A stretch of 64,000 bases of DNA, taken from positions 310,001 to 374,000 of the forward strand of contig NZ_CP027665.1 of NCBI RefSeq assembly GCF_003008555.2, read 5' to 3'. The stretch is from Pukyongiella litopenaei (GTDB lineage Bacteria; Pseudomonadota; Alphaproteobacteria; Rhodobacterales; Rhodobacteraceae). The notes under the pieces are model-generated. The model searched no databases and was not told the DNA's origin. It saw only the letters and a program-made list of their open reading frames with translations. Below, one piece after another: positions 9,766 through 19,108 of the stretch; position 1 is the first letter of the stretch; every line of letters starts with the position of its first letter. The translations under genes and the position numbers were made by a program.

Positions 9766-10500
9766 ATGAAACCGTTCCTGATCCTACAGCTGCGCCCCGA
9801 AACCGACGCCGCCGATGGCGAGTTTGCGTCGATCCTGGCCCGCGCCCACCTGCCCGAGCATCGCGCCCGGCGGATCCGGCTCGACCAGGAATGCCTGCCC
9901 GACGACCTGGAGCTGGACGATTATGCCGGCGTGATCGTCGGTGGCGGCCCCGGCTGCGTCAGCGACCCGCCCGAGGAGAAATCACCGCTGGACGCGCGGA
10001 TCGAGGCGCAGATCATGGGGCTGATGCCCCGGATCACCGCGACCGACCATCCGTTCATGGGCTGCTGCTACGGGCTGGGCATCCTTGCCGCGCATCTGGG
10101 CGGCGATGTCTCCAGGGCCCGGTATTCCGAACCGGTCGGACCATCGGAATGCATACCCACCACGGCGGCGGCCGATGATCCGCTGATGCGGGGGCTTCCG
10201 GGCCGCTGGGCCGCCTTTGTCGGGCACAAGGAAGCGGTGCAGGCGCTGCCGCCGGGTTGCGTGCATCTGGTCAGTTCGGCCCCCTGCCCGTTCCAGATGA
10301 TCCGCCATGGCCGGAACGTCTATGCCACCCAGTTCCATCCCGAGGCGGATGCGCGGGATTTCGAGAACCGTATCCGCATCTACAAAAACCACGGCTATTT
10401 TCCGCCCGAGATGGCCGAGGCGCTGATCGACATCTGCCATGCCGCCGATGTCACCGTGCCGGGTGAAATCCTGCGCCGGTTCGCCGCCCGCTACGGCTGA
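9766..10500 (+). CDS. Class I glutamine amidotransferase-like protein
   Basis: 244 residues with the class I GATase fold: the oxyanion strand GVIVGGGPG (56-63), nucleophile elbow MGCCYGLG where Cys101 occupies the G-x-C-x-G position, and the catalytic QFHPEAD histidine-glutamate pair in the last third. There is no fused synthetase domain. Related stand-alone proteins are annotated as GMP synthase-like or gamma-glutamyl hydrolase-like, and the true substrate is unknown. It begins 60 nt after the SLC13 gene on the same strand, so cotranscription is possible. Confidence 0.85.
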   Translation: MKPFLILQLRPETDAADGEFASILARAHLPEHRARRIRLDQECLPDDLELDDYAGVIVGGGPGCVSDPPEEKSPLDARIEAQIMGLMPRITATDHPFMGCCYGLGILAAHLGGDVSRARYSEPVGPSECIPTTAAADDPLMRGLPGRWAAFVGHKEAVQALPPGCVHLVSSAPCPFQMIRHGRNVYATQFHPEADARDFENRIRIYKNHGYFPPEMAEALIDICHAADVTVPGEILRRFAARYG

Positions 10501-10601
10501 CCCCGGACGGCCGCGCCGGACGAAACGGGCACAGGCTGTTTGCGGCACGGCGCGGAACATGGTCATGTTGGTCCGACAGCGTGTCACGCGGAGGGCAGGA
10601 C

Positions 10602-12260
10602 ATGACCGATCGGGCGGATGCGATCATCGTTGGCGCGGGGCTGGCCGGGCTGGCGGCGGCGGCCGAACTGGCCGACCGGGGCAAGCGGGTGATTCTGCTG
10701 GACCAGGAACCCGAACATTTTCTGGGTGGCCAGGCGTTCTGGAGCCTGGGCGGGCTGTTCATGGTCGACACCCCCGAGCAACGCCGCATGGGTATCCGCG
10801 ACAGCGCCGAACTGGCCCTGCGCGACTGGATGGGCAGCGCCGGGTTCGACCGCGCCGAAGACGGCTGGCCGCGCAGATGGGCCGAGGCCTATGTGGCCTT
10901 TGCCGCAGGCGAGATGCGCCCCTGGCTGCACCGGATGGGGCTGCGCTGGTTTCCGGTGGTCGGCTGGGCCGAGCGCGGCGGCGGCTGGGCCGACGGGCAT
11001 GGCAATTCGGTGCCGCGCTTCCACATCAGCTGGGGCACCGGGCCCGGCGTGGTCCGGGTCTTTGCCGACCGGGTGCTGGCCCATGTCGCCGCCGGGCTGA
11101 TCGACATGAGGTTCCGCCACCAGGTCGATGACATCCTGATGGAAAACGGGTGTGCAACCGGCGTTTCCGGCACCGTTCTTGCCGCGGATGACGCCTCGCG
11201 CGGTCAGAAAACCAATCGCCGCAAGGCCGACGATTTCACCTGCCGCGCCGCTTCGGTCATCGTTACCTCGGGCGGGATCGGCGGCAATTTCGACCTCGTG
11301 CGCAAGGCCTGGCCCCGCGACCGCCTGGGCGAGCCGCCCGCAACCATGATCGCCGGTGTTCCCGCCCATGTCGATGGCCGCATGATCGCCATATCCGAAG
11401 CCGCCGGCGGCCATGTGATCAATCGCGACCGGATGTGGCATTACACCGAAGGCGTGCGCAACTGGGATCCGATCTGGCCCGATCACGGTATCCGCATCCT
11501 GCCGGGGCCGTCGTCGCTGTGGTTCGATGCCACCGGCCGGCGCCTGCCGCCGCCCTGCCTGCCCGGTTTCGACACGCTGGGCACGCTGCGCGAAATCATG
11601 GCCACGGGGCATGACTACAGCTGGTTCGTGCTGACCCAGACGGTCATCAAGAAGGAATTTGCCCTCTCGGGCAGCGAACAGAACCCCGATTTCACCTCGG
11701 GCAGCTGGCGCGAGGTGATCCGCCAGCGCATCCTGTCGGGCCGGAACGCGACCGGGCCGGTCGAAGCCTTCAAGACACATGGCGCCGATTTCGTCGTGGC
11801 CGACACGCTGGAACAGCTGGTCGAGGGCATGAACCGGCTGGGAGAGGTCCCGCTCGACGGTGCCGGGCTGCGCGCCCAGATCGAGGCGCGCGACGCGCAG
11901 GTCGACAACCCGTTCACCAAGGACGCGCAGATGATGGCCATTCTCGCCGCCCGCAACTATCGCGGCGACAGGCTGATCCGCACCGCCAAACCGCACCGGT
12001 TTCTCGACCCCGCCAACGGGCCCCTGATCGCGGTCAAGCTGCATATCCTGACCCGCAAGACCCTTGGCGGGTTGCAGACCGATCTCGACAGCCGGATGAT
12101 CGGCGCGGATGGCCGGGTCGTGCCGGGGCTGTTCGCCGCCGGCGAAGCCGCCGGGTTCGGCGGCGGCGGCTATCATGGCTACAACGCGCTGGAAGGCACC
12201 TTCCTGGGCGGCTGCATCTTTTCGGGACGCAACGCCGGGCGGTCGCAGGCGGTGGCCTAG
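10602..12260 (+). CDS. FAD-binding dehydrogenase (KstD/fumarate reductase flavoprotein-like)
   Basis: 552-residue flavoprotein. The N-terminal Rossmann motif GAGLAGLAAAAELADRGKRV with a following acidic DQE (residues 9-35) binds FAD; the C-terminus has GLFAAGEAAGFGGGGYHGYNALEG, the second FAD contact of succinate dehydrogenase/3-ketosteroid dehydrogenase-like proteins. The ATG at 10602 follows GAGGGCAGGAC; an in-frame ATG at 10581 is less well placed. No transmembrane or heme domain and no partner subunit are encoded nearby. Substrate is unknown; the family has been loosely called predicted oxidoreductase. Confidence 0.85.
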   Translation: MTDRADAIIVGAGLAGLAAAAELADRGKRVILLDQEPEHFLGGQAFWSLGGLFMVDTPEQRRMGIRDSAELALRDWMGSAGFDRAEDGWPRRWAEAYVAFAAGEMRPWLHRMGLRWFPVVGWAERGGGWADGHGNSVPRFHISWGTGPGVVRVFADRVLAHVAAGLIDMRFRHQVDDILMENGCATGVSGTVLAADDASRGQKTNRRKADDFTCRAASVIVTSGGIGGNFDLVRKAWPRDRLGEPPATMIAGVPAHVDGRMIAISEAAGGHVINRDRMWHYTEGVRNWDPIWPDHGIRILPGPSSLWFDATGRRLPPPCLPGFDTLGTLREIMATGHDYSWFVLTQTVIKKEFALSGSEQNPDFTSGSWREVIRQRILSGRNATGPVEAFKTHGADFVVADTLEQLVEGMNRLGEVPLDGAGLRAQIEARDAQVDNPFTKDAQMMAILAARNYRGDRLIRTAKPHRFLDPANGPLIAVKLHILTRKTLGGLQTDLDSRMIGADGRVVPGLFAAGEAAGFGGGGYHGYNALEGTFLGGCIFSGRNAGRSQAVA

Positions 12261-12267
12261 GTCCGGC

Positions 12268-13047
12268 CTACCCCGCGCGTTCGAGCACCAGAACCGGCGC
12301 GCCCTCGGCATTCAGCAGGATCAGCCGGTCGCCCCGGAGCGAGAACCGCACCGTGTCGAACAAGGCCGCGACCAGATCGCGTTCGAGCACGTCCAGCGGC
12401 GGCAGGCAGGCCATCTTTGTCCCGGCCATGTTGCGGTTGACGGTCAGCCCGTCACCATCGATCACGACAGAGCCGTGATGGCGGTTGCAGCCGCTGAACA
12501 CCGCCAGCCCGCCATCGGCGAGAAAGGACACCGTTGGCGGTTTCGGGCTTTCGACCGCCGCCCCGTTCAGCTGAACCACCTGCCAGTGCGATTCGTCGAG
12601 AACCGATGCCGGCGCGGCCATGCGCTCGACCAGGATCTCGACCTCGTTCGGCGCGCCGCCGGTCAGCACCGCATGGGCCGAGGTGGACCGCCACGCCACC
12701 CGTCCGCCGTCGAAAACGCGCGCGGCCACGGTATAGCGGTGGTTGTCCTCGATCAGTGCGGCGTCGGTTTCCAGCGAAAACCCGAACGGCACCTTGTCCA
12801 GCGCATAGCGCCGCTGCGCCATCCGGATCGCCGGTGCATCCGCCCGCGACGTGTCGAGCAGTTCGACATCCAGCACCATGCCTGGTTTCACCGCGATCCG
12901 TTCGCGCCAGGTGACGCTGCCGGTCACCTTTGCGCTGTCCGCGGATGCCGCGTCGGATGCCGCGGCGGGGCGCAGGCCCGCGAACGATGTCGTTGCGGCC
13001 GCCAGCGCGGCGACAGCCATGGCAGAGGAAAACCGGCGGCGATTCAT
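12268..13047 (-). CDS. Secreted YbaY-META (HslJ-like) two-domain protein
   Basis: 259 residues. The N-terminus MNRRRF followed by a hydrophobic alanine-rich stretch to about residue 33 is an export signal, with an RR pair that could be Tat-type. Residues 40-140 match the YbaY lipoprotein-associated domain (VTGSVTWRERIAVKPGMVL, then SLETDAALI and Y-T-V-A-A-R-V). Residues 145-259 form a META/HslJ domain (W-Q-V-V-Q-L-N-G, then F-S-G-C-N-R-H-H-G and M-A-G-T-K-M-A-C). Both domains are linked with envelope stress and antimicrobial resistance. Convergent with the FAD dehydrogenase gene. An upstream in-frame ATG at 13086 would precede the signal and is not preferred. Confidence 0.82.
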   Translation of the reverse strand: MNRRRFSSAMAVAALAAATTSFAGLRPAAASDAASADSAKVTGSVTWRERIAVKPGMVLDVELLDTSRADAPAIRMAQRRYALDKVPFGFSLETDAALIEDNHRYTVAARVFDGGRVAWRSTSAHAVLTGGAPNEVEILVERMAAPASVLDESHWQVVQLNGAAVESPKPPTVSFLADGGLAVFSGCNRHHGSVVIDGDGLTVNRNMAGTKMACLPPLDVLERDLVAALFDTVRFSLRGDRLILLNAEGAPVLVLERAG

Positions 13048-13111
13048 CACGATATCCTTTCGTTGTTGCGGTTCGAGATGGGGCACCCGGACACGGTCGT
13101 CAAGGCCACCT

Positions 13112-14890
13112 TCACAAAGGCCATATGAAAGGGATCAAGGCCGAGGCGAGGATACCGACACTCAGGCTCAGCGGGATGCCCACGCGCAGGAAATCGGTGA
13201 ACCGGTAGCCGCCCGGCCCATAGACCATCATGTTGGTCTGATACCCGATCGGCGTCGCGAACGAGGCCGAGGCCGCCACCATCACCGCGACGACCAGCGG
13301 GCGCGGATCGATCCCCATCGCCTGCGCCAGCCCGATCGCGATCGGCGTGACCACGACCGCCACCGCGTTGTTGGACACCAGTTCGGTCAGGATCGAGGTC
13401 AGCAGATAGATCACCCAGACGATCAGGAACGGCGGCAGCATCTTGAGCGCCGGGGCGATCGTGTCCACGATCAGTGCCACCGCGCCCGAGCTTTCCAGCG
13501 CCGCCCCGACCGCGAGCATGGCGAAGATCAGCGCCAGCAACCGGCCATCGACAAAGGAAAACGCCTCGTCCGCGTCGATGCAGCGGGTCAGGAAGATCAT
13601 CGCCATTGCCAGCACCGCCAGCAGCAGGATCGGCGCCACGCCGAGAGCGGCCAGCACCACGATCCCCGCCAGCGCCGCGATCGCCAGCGGCGCGTGGCTG
13701 CGGCGGAACCCCCGGTCCGACGGCTGGCCGACATCGACCATGTCCATATCCACCGACAACCGCCGGATATCGGCCGGCGCGCCTTCGAGCAGCAGCGTGT
13801 CGCCCACCCGCACCACCAGGTCGTCCAGCATCCGCCCGATATTCTGGTTCCGGCGATGCACGGCCAGCGGATAGACCCCATAGCGCCGCCGCAGCCGGAT
13901 GTCGCCCATCCGCCGGCCGACCATCTTGCAGCCCGGCGTGATCAGCACCTCGACGGTGGTGGTCTCGACCGCCGACACCTGGTCCACCCGCTTCAGTTCC
14001 TTGTTGTTCTGCAGGCTCAGAAGCTCGGTCATCCGCGTGCGCAGCACCACCCGGTCGCCCACCTGCAGCGTCACCCCGGCCAGATCGCGCCGCAGCGAGG
14101 CATCGCCCCGCACCACGTCGATCAGCCGCACTCCCGGTCGCTTGAACAGCTGCACCCCGGTCACGTCGCGCCCGATCAGGTTGCTGTCGGGCGGGATCAC
14201 CGCCTCGGTAAAGAACTTCATCGACCGCTTGTCCGACAGCAGCGACGCCATGCTGTCACGCTCGGGCAGCAGCCGGGGCGCGACAAAGCGCAGATAGACC
14301 CCGCCCCAGATCACCAGCAGCACCGCCAGCGGCGTGACCTCGAATATGGTGAACGGGTCCAGCCCGCGCGACCGCGCCACCCCGTCCACCAGCAGGTTGG
14401 TCGAGGTGCCGATCAGCGTCAGACAGCCGCCCAGGATCGCGGCATAGGACAGCGGGATCAGGAACTTGCTGGCCGACATGCCCAGCTTGCGCGACAGCTG
14501 GACGAAAACCGGGATCATCACCACCACCACCGGGGTGTTGTTGACAAAGGCCGAGGCCACCACCACGAACAGCATCAGCGCGCCGATGGCGCGGGCCGGG
14601 CTGGTGTCGGCCTGGGCTTCGGCCAGGTGGGTGAACCATTCCAGCGCACCGGTCCGCACCAGCGCGCCCATCACGATGAACATCGCGGCAATGGTCCAGG
14701 GGGCCGGGTTCGACAACACCCGCAGCGCGTCGTCATAGGACAGGATGCCCAGCACCAGCATCGCCGCCACGCCCGCGATCGCCACGACCTCGGCCGGGTA
14801 CCGTTCGCGGACGAACATCGCGAACATCGCGCCCACGATGGCCAGTGCCGTTATCGCGCCCGCGGTGTCGGAAAGCTGAATCAGGTCCAT
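13112..14890 (-). CDS. SLC13-family permease with two RCK_C domains
   Basis: 592-residue transporter with the same plan as that at 7933-9705: membrane half, two RCK_C domains at roughly 205-375 (MVGRRMGDIRLRRRYGVYPL in the second), membrane half. The GTSTNLLVDG and FATPIGYQTNMMV hairpins are the anion-coordinating repeats of the sulfate/dicarboxylate branch. The start at 14890 (MDLIQLSDTAGAI) is chosen because residues upstream in the same frame lack any family likeness. Sulfate or sulfonate uptake is plausible given the betC gene in the window but is not shown. Confidence 0.87.
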   Translation of the reverse strand: MDLIQLSDTAGAITALAIVGAMFAMFVRERYPAEVVAIAGVAAMLVLGILSYDDALRVLSNPAPWTIAAMFIVMGALVRTGALEWFTHLAEAQADTSPARAIGALMLFVVVASAFVNNTPVVVVMIPVFVQLSRKLGMSASKFLIPLSYAAILGGCLTLIGTSTNLLVDGVARSRGLDPFTIFEVTPLAVLLVIWGGVYLRFVAPRLLPERDSMASLLSDKRSMKFFTEAVIPPDSNLIGRDVTGVQLFKRPGVRLIDVVRGDASLRRDLAGVTLQVGDRVVLRTRMTELLSLQNNKELKRVDQVSAVETTTVEVLITPGCKMVGRRMGDIRLRRRYGVYPLAVHRRNQNIGRMLDDLVVRVGDTLLLEGAPADIRRLSVDMDMVDVGQPSDRGFRRSHAPLAIAALAGIVVLAALGVAPILLLAVLAMAMIFLTRCIDADEAFSFVDGRLLALIFAMLAVGAALESSGAVALIVDTIAPALKMLPPFLIVWVIYLLTSILTELVSNNAVAVVVTPIAIGLAQAMGIDPRPLVVAVMVAASASFATPIGYQTNMMVYGPGGYRFTDFLRVGIPLSLSVGILASALIPFIWPL

Positions 14891-14933
14891 ATGCGCCCGT
14901 GTTGTTTCTGCGGTGACGGGCGAACCCGCGCGG

Positions 14934-15857
14934 TCAAGTTTGTTTGATTGCGGGATCGGGGGCAAGCACGCGCTGCCGCCGGGGCTGAACGAGGAACACG
15001 CCCGCCAGCACCAGCGCCATCGCTGCCCAGAAATAAGGCGCATAGGTTTCGCCCAGCATCAGCATCGCCCAGAGCACGCCGAACCCGGTGACGAGGTAAC
15101 TGACCTGAACCGCAAAGACCGGCCCCGCATGTGCCACCAGCCAGACATAGGCGGCATAGACCGCCACATGGATCAGCGCGGCAACCACCAGCGCGCGTTC
15201 CGGCACCCCGAACCCGGCCAGGGGCGAAATGAACTGCCCGGTTGCCAGCGCCACCGGCAGGATCAGCACCGCGCCCAGCGCCGATGCGCCGCACAACACC
15301 TGCGACGGTCCCAGCCCGGCGGTGCCCCAGCGGGCGACGATATTGCCCTCGCAGGCATAGCAGAGCCCCGAGACCAGCGCGACCGGCACCCAGATCAGCG
15401 CGGCGCGGTCGGGCAGGCTGGCCTCGGGCAGAACCAGCAGCGCGACGCCCGCCAGCCCGATCAGCAGCCCGGCCAGACGACGCGGCGCAAATCGCTCGAG
15501 CCCCAGCAGCAGCGCGATCGGAAAGGCATAGAGCGGCACCAGCGACAGCAGCACCGACATGAACCCGCTGGGCAGATGGGCGATTGCGGTGTAGCCGGCG
15601 GAATTGGGCAGCAGCGTGCCGATCAACGCGATCACCAGGTAGACCCGCAACGCCGCCCGGTGCAGCGGCAGGGGCCGGCCACGCAACGCCAGCAACGCGG
15701 CCATCGCGACCGCGCCGATCAGCATCTGCCAGAAGATCAGCCCGAACGGCCCGTGCCCGGTGCTGACCGCGATCTTGGTCAACGGCTGGGTCATCCCCCA
15801 CCCTGCCCCGGCAATGACCAGGATCAGGGAATAGAGCGCGACCTGCCGGAGCGTCAC
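14934..15857 (-). CDS. DMT-superfamily (EamA) transporter
   Basis: 307-residue membrane protein, ten predicted segments in two EamA repeats (LPSGFMSVLLSLVPLYAFPI and the equivalent in the C-terminal half, ending YLVTGFGVLWAMLMLGE). The GTG start at 15857 overlaps the stop of the upstream ymdB-like gene by 4 nt (GTGA), so translation is coupled; longer in-frame versions would read through ymdB in another frame and are not credible. Substrate unknown. Confidence 0.84.
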   Translation of the reverse strand: MTLRQVALYSLILVIAGAGWGMTQPLTKIAVSTGHGPFGLIFWQMLIGAVAMAALLALRGRPLPLHRAALRVYLVIALIGTLLPNSAGYTAIAHLPSGFMSVLLSLVPLYAFPIALLLGLERFAPRRLAGLLIGLAGVALLVLPEASLPDRAALIWVPVALVSGLCYACEGNIVARWGTAGLGPSQVLCGASALGAVLILPVALATGQFISPLAGFGVPERALVVAALIHVAVYAAYVWLVAHAGPVFAVQVSYLVTGFGVLWAMLMLGETYAPYFWAAMALVLAGVFLVQPRRQRVLAPDPAIKQT

Positions 15858-16666
15858 GGCCCCGCCTGTTCCAGCGATCCGCCCTCGCGCACCATCCGCA
15901 CCGACAGCGCCTTGCCGCTGCGGTCGTCGGTTTCCACGAGGATGCCCGACAGCGTCGCCTCGCCCATGGCCGGCGTGAACCGGTCCCTTGCCATGCCGGT
16001 GACAAACCGGCGCAGCGGCTCGGCCTTGTCCATCCCGATCACCGAATCGTAGGATCCGCACATGCCGGCATCGGTCAGATAGGCCGTGCCGCCCGACAGG
16101 ATCTGCGCATCCGCGGTGGGCACATGCGTATGCGTGCCGACCACCAGGCTGGCGCGGCCATTGCAGAAATGTCCCATCGCCATCTTTTCGGACGTGGCCT
16201 CGCAATGCATATCGACGATCGCCGCGCTGGCCATCCCGCCCAGCGGATGCGCCTTGAGCACCGGTTCGATCGCCGAAAACGGATCGTCGAAGGCCCGGCG
16301 CATGAACACGTTGCCGAGCACCTGCGCCACCAGCACCTTGCGCCCGCCGCGCGCCTCGAACAGCCGGAACCCCTTGCCCGGCGCCTGCTTGGCATAGTTG
16401 ACCGGCCGGATGATGCGCGGTTCGGTTTCGATGAACTGCAGCATGTCGCGCTGGTCAAAGGCATGATCGCCCAGCGTCAGGCAATCGGCCCCGGCATCCA
16501 GCAGCCCCTTGGCATGGGCGACGTTCAGCCCCATGCCGCTGGTCGCGTTCTCGCCGTTCACCACGACGAAATCCAGCCGCCACGCGTCGCGCAGACCGGG
16601 CAGCCGGTCCCTGATGGCGGCGCGGCCCGCGCGCCCCATCACGTCACCAAGAAAAAGCAATCTCAT
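15854..16666 (-). CDS. ymdB: YmdB-type metallophosphoesterase (2',3'-cyclic nucleotide phosphodiesterase family)
   Basis: 270 residues of the TIGR00282 family. MRLLFLGDVMGRAGRAA opens the fold with the first metal-binding aspartate, followed by VVNGENATSGMGLN, GDHAFDQRD and VGTHTHVPTAD, which supply further metal ligands, in family order. B. subtilis YmdB hydrolyses 2',3'-cAMP and affects development; the role here is unknown. The ATG at 16666 is the family start. Coupled to the downstream DMT gene. Confidence 0.9.
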   Translation of the reverse strand: MRLLFLGDVMGRAGRAAIRDRLPGLRDAWRLDFVVVNGENATSGMGLNVAHAKGLLDAGADCLTLGDHAFDQRDMLQFIETEPRIIRPVNYAKQAPGKGFRLFEARGGRKVLVAQVLGNVFMRRAFDDPFSAIEPVLKAHPLGGMASAAIVDMHCEATSEKMAMGHFCNGRASLVVGTHTHVPTADAQILSGGTAYLTDAGMCGSYDSVIGMDKAEPLRRFVTGMARDRFTPAMGEATLSGILVETDDRSGKALSVRMVREGGSLEQAGP

Positions 16667-16776
16667 GGTGCTGTGGTAGGCCCCGGCACCGGCGGGGGCA
16701 AGCCCGCGATTGCCGGTTGCAAACCGCCGGCAACCCGTCAACCCTGCCCCTGGCCCCGCAAAAGGAGAGTTCCACG

Positions 16777-17001
16777 ATGCGCCATATCCTTGCCCCCGCC
16801 CTGTGTTGCGTCGCCCTGGCGGCCTGCGCCGAAGACCCCCCGCAGACCGGTCTGGCCAACCCCGCCGCGAGTTTCTGCGTCGAACAGGGGGGCCGGCACG
16901 AGATCAGGGACACAACCGATGGGCAGACCGGTATCTGCATCCTGCCCGATGGTCGCGAGGTGGATGCCTGGGCGTATTTCCGGGAACAGACCGGCGGCTG
17001 A
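16777..17001 (+). CDS. DUF333-family small lipoprotein
   Basis: 74 residues. The signal peptide ends in L-A-A-C (Cys17), a lipobox predicted to be lipidated by Lgt. The mature part contains ANPAASFCVEQGG and the conserved C-x-L-P-D-G-R-E-V-D-x-W-x-Y-F-R ending of DUF333, sometimes named putative hemolysin although that function is not established. A good ribosome site (AAAGGAGAG) precedes the ATG. Single gene, divergent from ymdB. Confidence 0.85.
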   Translation: MRHILAPALCCVALAACAEDPPQTGLANPAASFCVEQGGRHEIRDTTDGQTGICILPDGREVDAWAYFREQTGG

Positions 17002-17032
17002 CCGGCGCGGCCCCGCTGTCATCTGTCACTTG

Positions 17033-17587
17033 TCACCGGCCGATCACCCGGCTTTCGGTGACGATCATGTCGAGCGGCTGGTCGGTCGGCTCCAGCGGCA
17101 AGGCGTCGGCCTGTTGGGCATCATAGGCAAAGCCGATGGCCAGCGTCGGGCGCCGGCGCCGCAACCGCTCGAGCGTGCGGTCATAGAACCCGCCGCCATA
17201 GCCCAGCCGGCCACCGACGGCATCGAAGGCCACCAGCGGCACGATCAGGATCTCGGGATCGAGGAAATCGTCGACCAGCGGCACCCGCGCCCCGAACGGC
17301 CCGTCGCGCAGCGGCGCGTCCGGTTCCCAGCGCGAAAACCTCAGTGGCTGGTCCCTGCCCGCGATCACCGGAACGCCGACCGGCCCGTGGGCCGCCGCCT
17401 CGGCCATGGCGGCCAGCGGGTCGATCTCGGTGCGGATCGGCATGTATCCGGCCAGCGGCACCCCGCGATAGCCCGCCAGCACGTCGGACAGCCGCACGGC
17501 CGCCCCCGGCACTGCGGCCGCGTGGGCGGCCTCGCGACGGGCCAGCCCGGCCCTGCGCGCCGCCGCCTTGTCCTCGGCCAGGGTCAC
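17033..17587 (-). CDS. 5-formyltetrahydrofolate cyclo-ligase
   Basis: 184 residues. Converts 5-formyl-THF to 5,10-methenyl-THF using ATP. Family motifs are present: the early K-A-A-A-R-R-A-G-L-A-R-R, the mid-protein GVPVIAGRDQPLRF segment, and the glycine-rich GYGGGFYDRTLERLRRR near residue 130-150 that binds nucleotide. The start is a GTG overlapping the mgtE stop by 4 nt (GTGA). The order mgtE then this gene suggests one message. Confidence 0.9.
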   Translation of the reverse strand: MTLAEDKAAARRAGLARREAAHAAAVPGAAVRLSDVLAGYRGVPLAGYMPIRTEIDPLAAMAEAAAHGPVGVPVIAGRDQPLRFSRWEPDAPLRDGPFGARVPLVDDFLDPEILIVPLVAFDAVGGRLGYGGGFYDRTLERLRRRRPTLAIGFAYDAQQADALPLEPTDQPLDMIVTESRVIGR

Positions 17588-18978
17588 AGCAGAACCCAGC
17601 CGGCAAGCCCGAGAAAGGTGAAAAACCCGACCACGTCCGTCACCGAGGTCACGAATGGTCCTGAGGCCAGGGCGGGGTCGATCCCGGCCCGGTCCAGCAG
17701 CATCGGGATCGCGAAGCCGCCCAGCGCCGCGGTAACCTGGGTCAACATCATCGCCACGCAGATCACCGCCGCCAGCATCGGCACGCCGAACCAGAACCCG
17801 GCCACCAGCGCGATCAGAACGCCGAACAACACCCCGTTCACCGCCCCCACCGAGATCTCGCGCCGCATCACGCGCAGCGCGTTCTGCGCGGTCAGGTCGC
17901 GCGTGGCCAGCGCCCGCACCGTGACGGTCATGGTCTGGGTGCCCGCATTGCCGCCCATCGACGCGACGATCGGCATCAGCACCGCCAGCGCCACCATCGC
18001 TTCGATCTCCTCAGAGAACAGGTTGATCACGAACGCGGCCAGAATTGCCGTCAGCAGGTTCACGGACAACCATGTCGCACGCCCCCGCGCGGCGGCGAAA
18101 ATGGTGTCCGACAGGCTCGATTCGTCGCTCACCCCGGCCATGCGCAGGATGTCTTCTTCGTGTTCGTCGTCGAGAACGGCCATGGCGTCGTCGATGGTGA
18201 TCACGCCGACCAGCCGCCCGTCGTCATCGACCACCGGGGCCGAGATCAGGTGATACTGGTTGAAGGCATAGGCCACGTCCTCTTCGTCCCGCGTGACCGG
18301 GATCACCTCGAACACGTCTTCGGTCAGTTCGGACAACGGCACCTCGCGCCGGTGGCTCATCAATCTGCCCAGCGTCACGTTGCCGACGGGATGCATCCGC
18401 GGGTCGACCAGAACGACGTGATAGAACTGTTCGGGCAGATCATCCGCGGCGCGCAGGAAATCGATGGCCTGGCCCACGGTCCAGTCCTCGGGGGCCATCA
18501 CCACCTCGCGCTGCATCAGGCGGCCGGCCGAGTTCTCCGGATAGGCCAGTGCGCGTTCCACCGCGACCCGGTCGGCATCTTCCAGCGCGTCGAGAATCGC
18601 CTCCTGCTGCGGTTCCTCGAGATCCTCGACCAGATCCACGACATCGTCGCTTTCCAGGTCGCGCACCGCCTCGGCCAGCACCGCCGGGTGCAGCATGGCG
18701 ATGACCTCTTCGCGCAGCGTCTCGTCCAGTTCGGACAGGATTTCACCGTCGAAATCGCGGTCATGGAGCCGGATCAGTTCGGCCCGGTCATGGGTGTTCA
18801 TCTGCTCGAGCAGGTCGGCGATGTCGGCCGCGTGCAGCGGTGCCATCAGTTCTTCGAGCCGGTCGCGGTCACCGGTATCGACCGCATAGAGAATCGCGGT
18901 TACGGTGCGCGGCGGCAACTGATACGCTTCGTCGTCGTGCCGGCTTTCATCCCTGGCCTGCTCGGCTTCTTCGGTCAT
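17584..18978 (-). CDS. mgtE: MgtE magnesium transporter
   Basis: 464 residues. An acidic N-terminal superhelical domain (about 25-150), two CBS domains (about 155-280, including LVDPRMHPVGNVTLGRLM and VVDDDGRLVGVITIDDAM), a plug helix and five membrane helices (from about 300). The pore sequence A-S-M-G-G-N-A-G-T-Q-T near residue 345 is the magnesium selectivity region. Family members gate in response to cytosolic magnesium through the N and CBS domains. No upstream magnesium riboswitch was recognised in the 130 nt before the gene. Confidence 0.94.
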   Translation of the reverse strand: MTEEAEQARDESRHDDEAYQLPPRTVTAILYAVDTGDRDRLEELMAPLHAADIADLLEQMNTHDRAELIRLHDRDFDGEILSELDETLREEVIAMLHPAVLAEAVRDLESDDVVDLVEDLEEPQQEAILDALEDADRVAVERALAYPENSAGRLMQREVVMAPEDWTVGQAIDFLRAADDLPEQFYHVVLVDPRMHPVGNVTLGRLMSHRREVPLSELTEDVFEVIPVTRDEEDVAYAFNQYHLISAPVVDDDGRLVGVITIDDAMAVLDDEHEEDILRMAGVSDESSLSDTIFAAARGRATWLSVNLLTAILAAFVINLFSEEIEAMVALAVLMPIVASMGGNAGTQTMTVTVRALATRDLTAQNALRVMRREISVGAVNGVLFGVLIALVAGFWFGVPMLAAVICVAMMLTQVTAALGGFAIPMLLDRAGIDPALASGPFVTSVTDVVGFFTFLGLAGWVLL

Positions 18979-19108
18979 GCGACGTCCCTTTCGCGATTGA
19001 CCGCAGGATAAAGGAAGCCGTTGCAGGAAAACAATGAGAATGCCGGAATTTACCGAACCGCCCGCGGCGACCAGGCTGACCCGCGCGCGAAAACGATAAG
19101 GAGCAGCG

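Noticed and set aside
12851-14947. Plus-strand open frame of 698 codons
   Set aside because: Arg/His/Gln-rich translation across the YbaY-META and SLC13 genes, typical of an antisense frame.
16124-18253. Plus-strand open frame of 709 codons
   Set aside because: Antisense to ymdB, cyclo-ligase and mgtE; it has no domain of its own.
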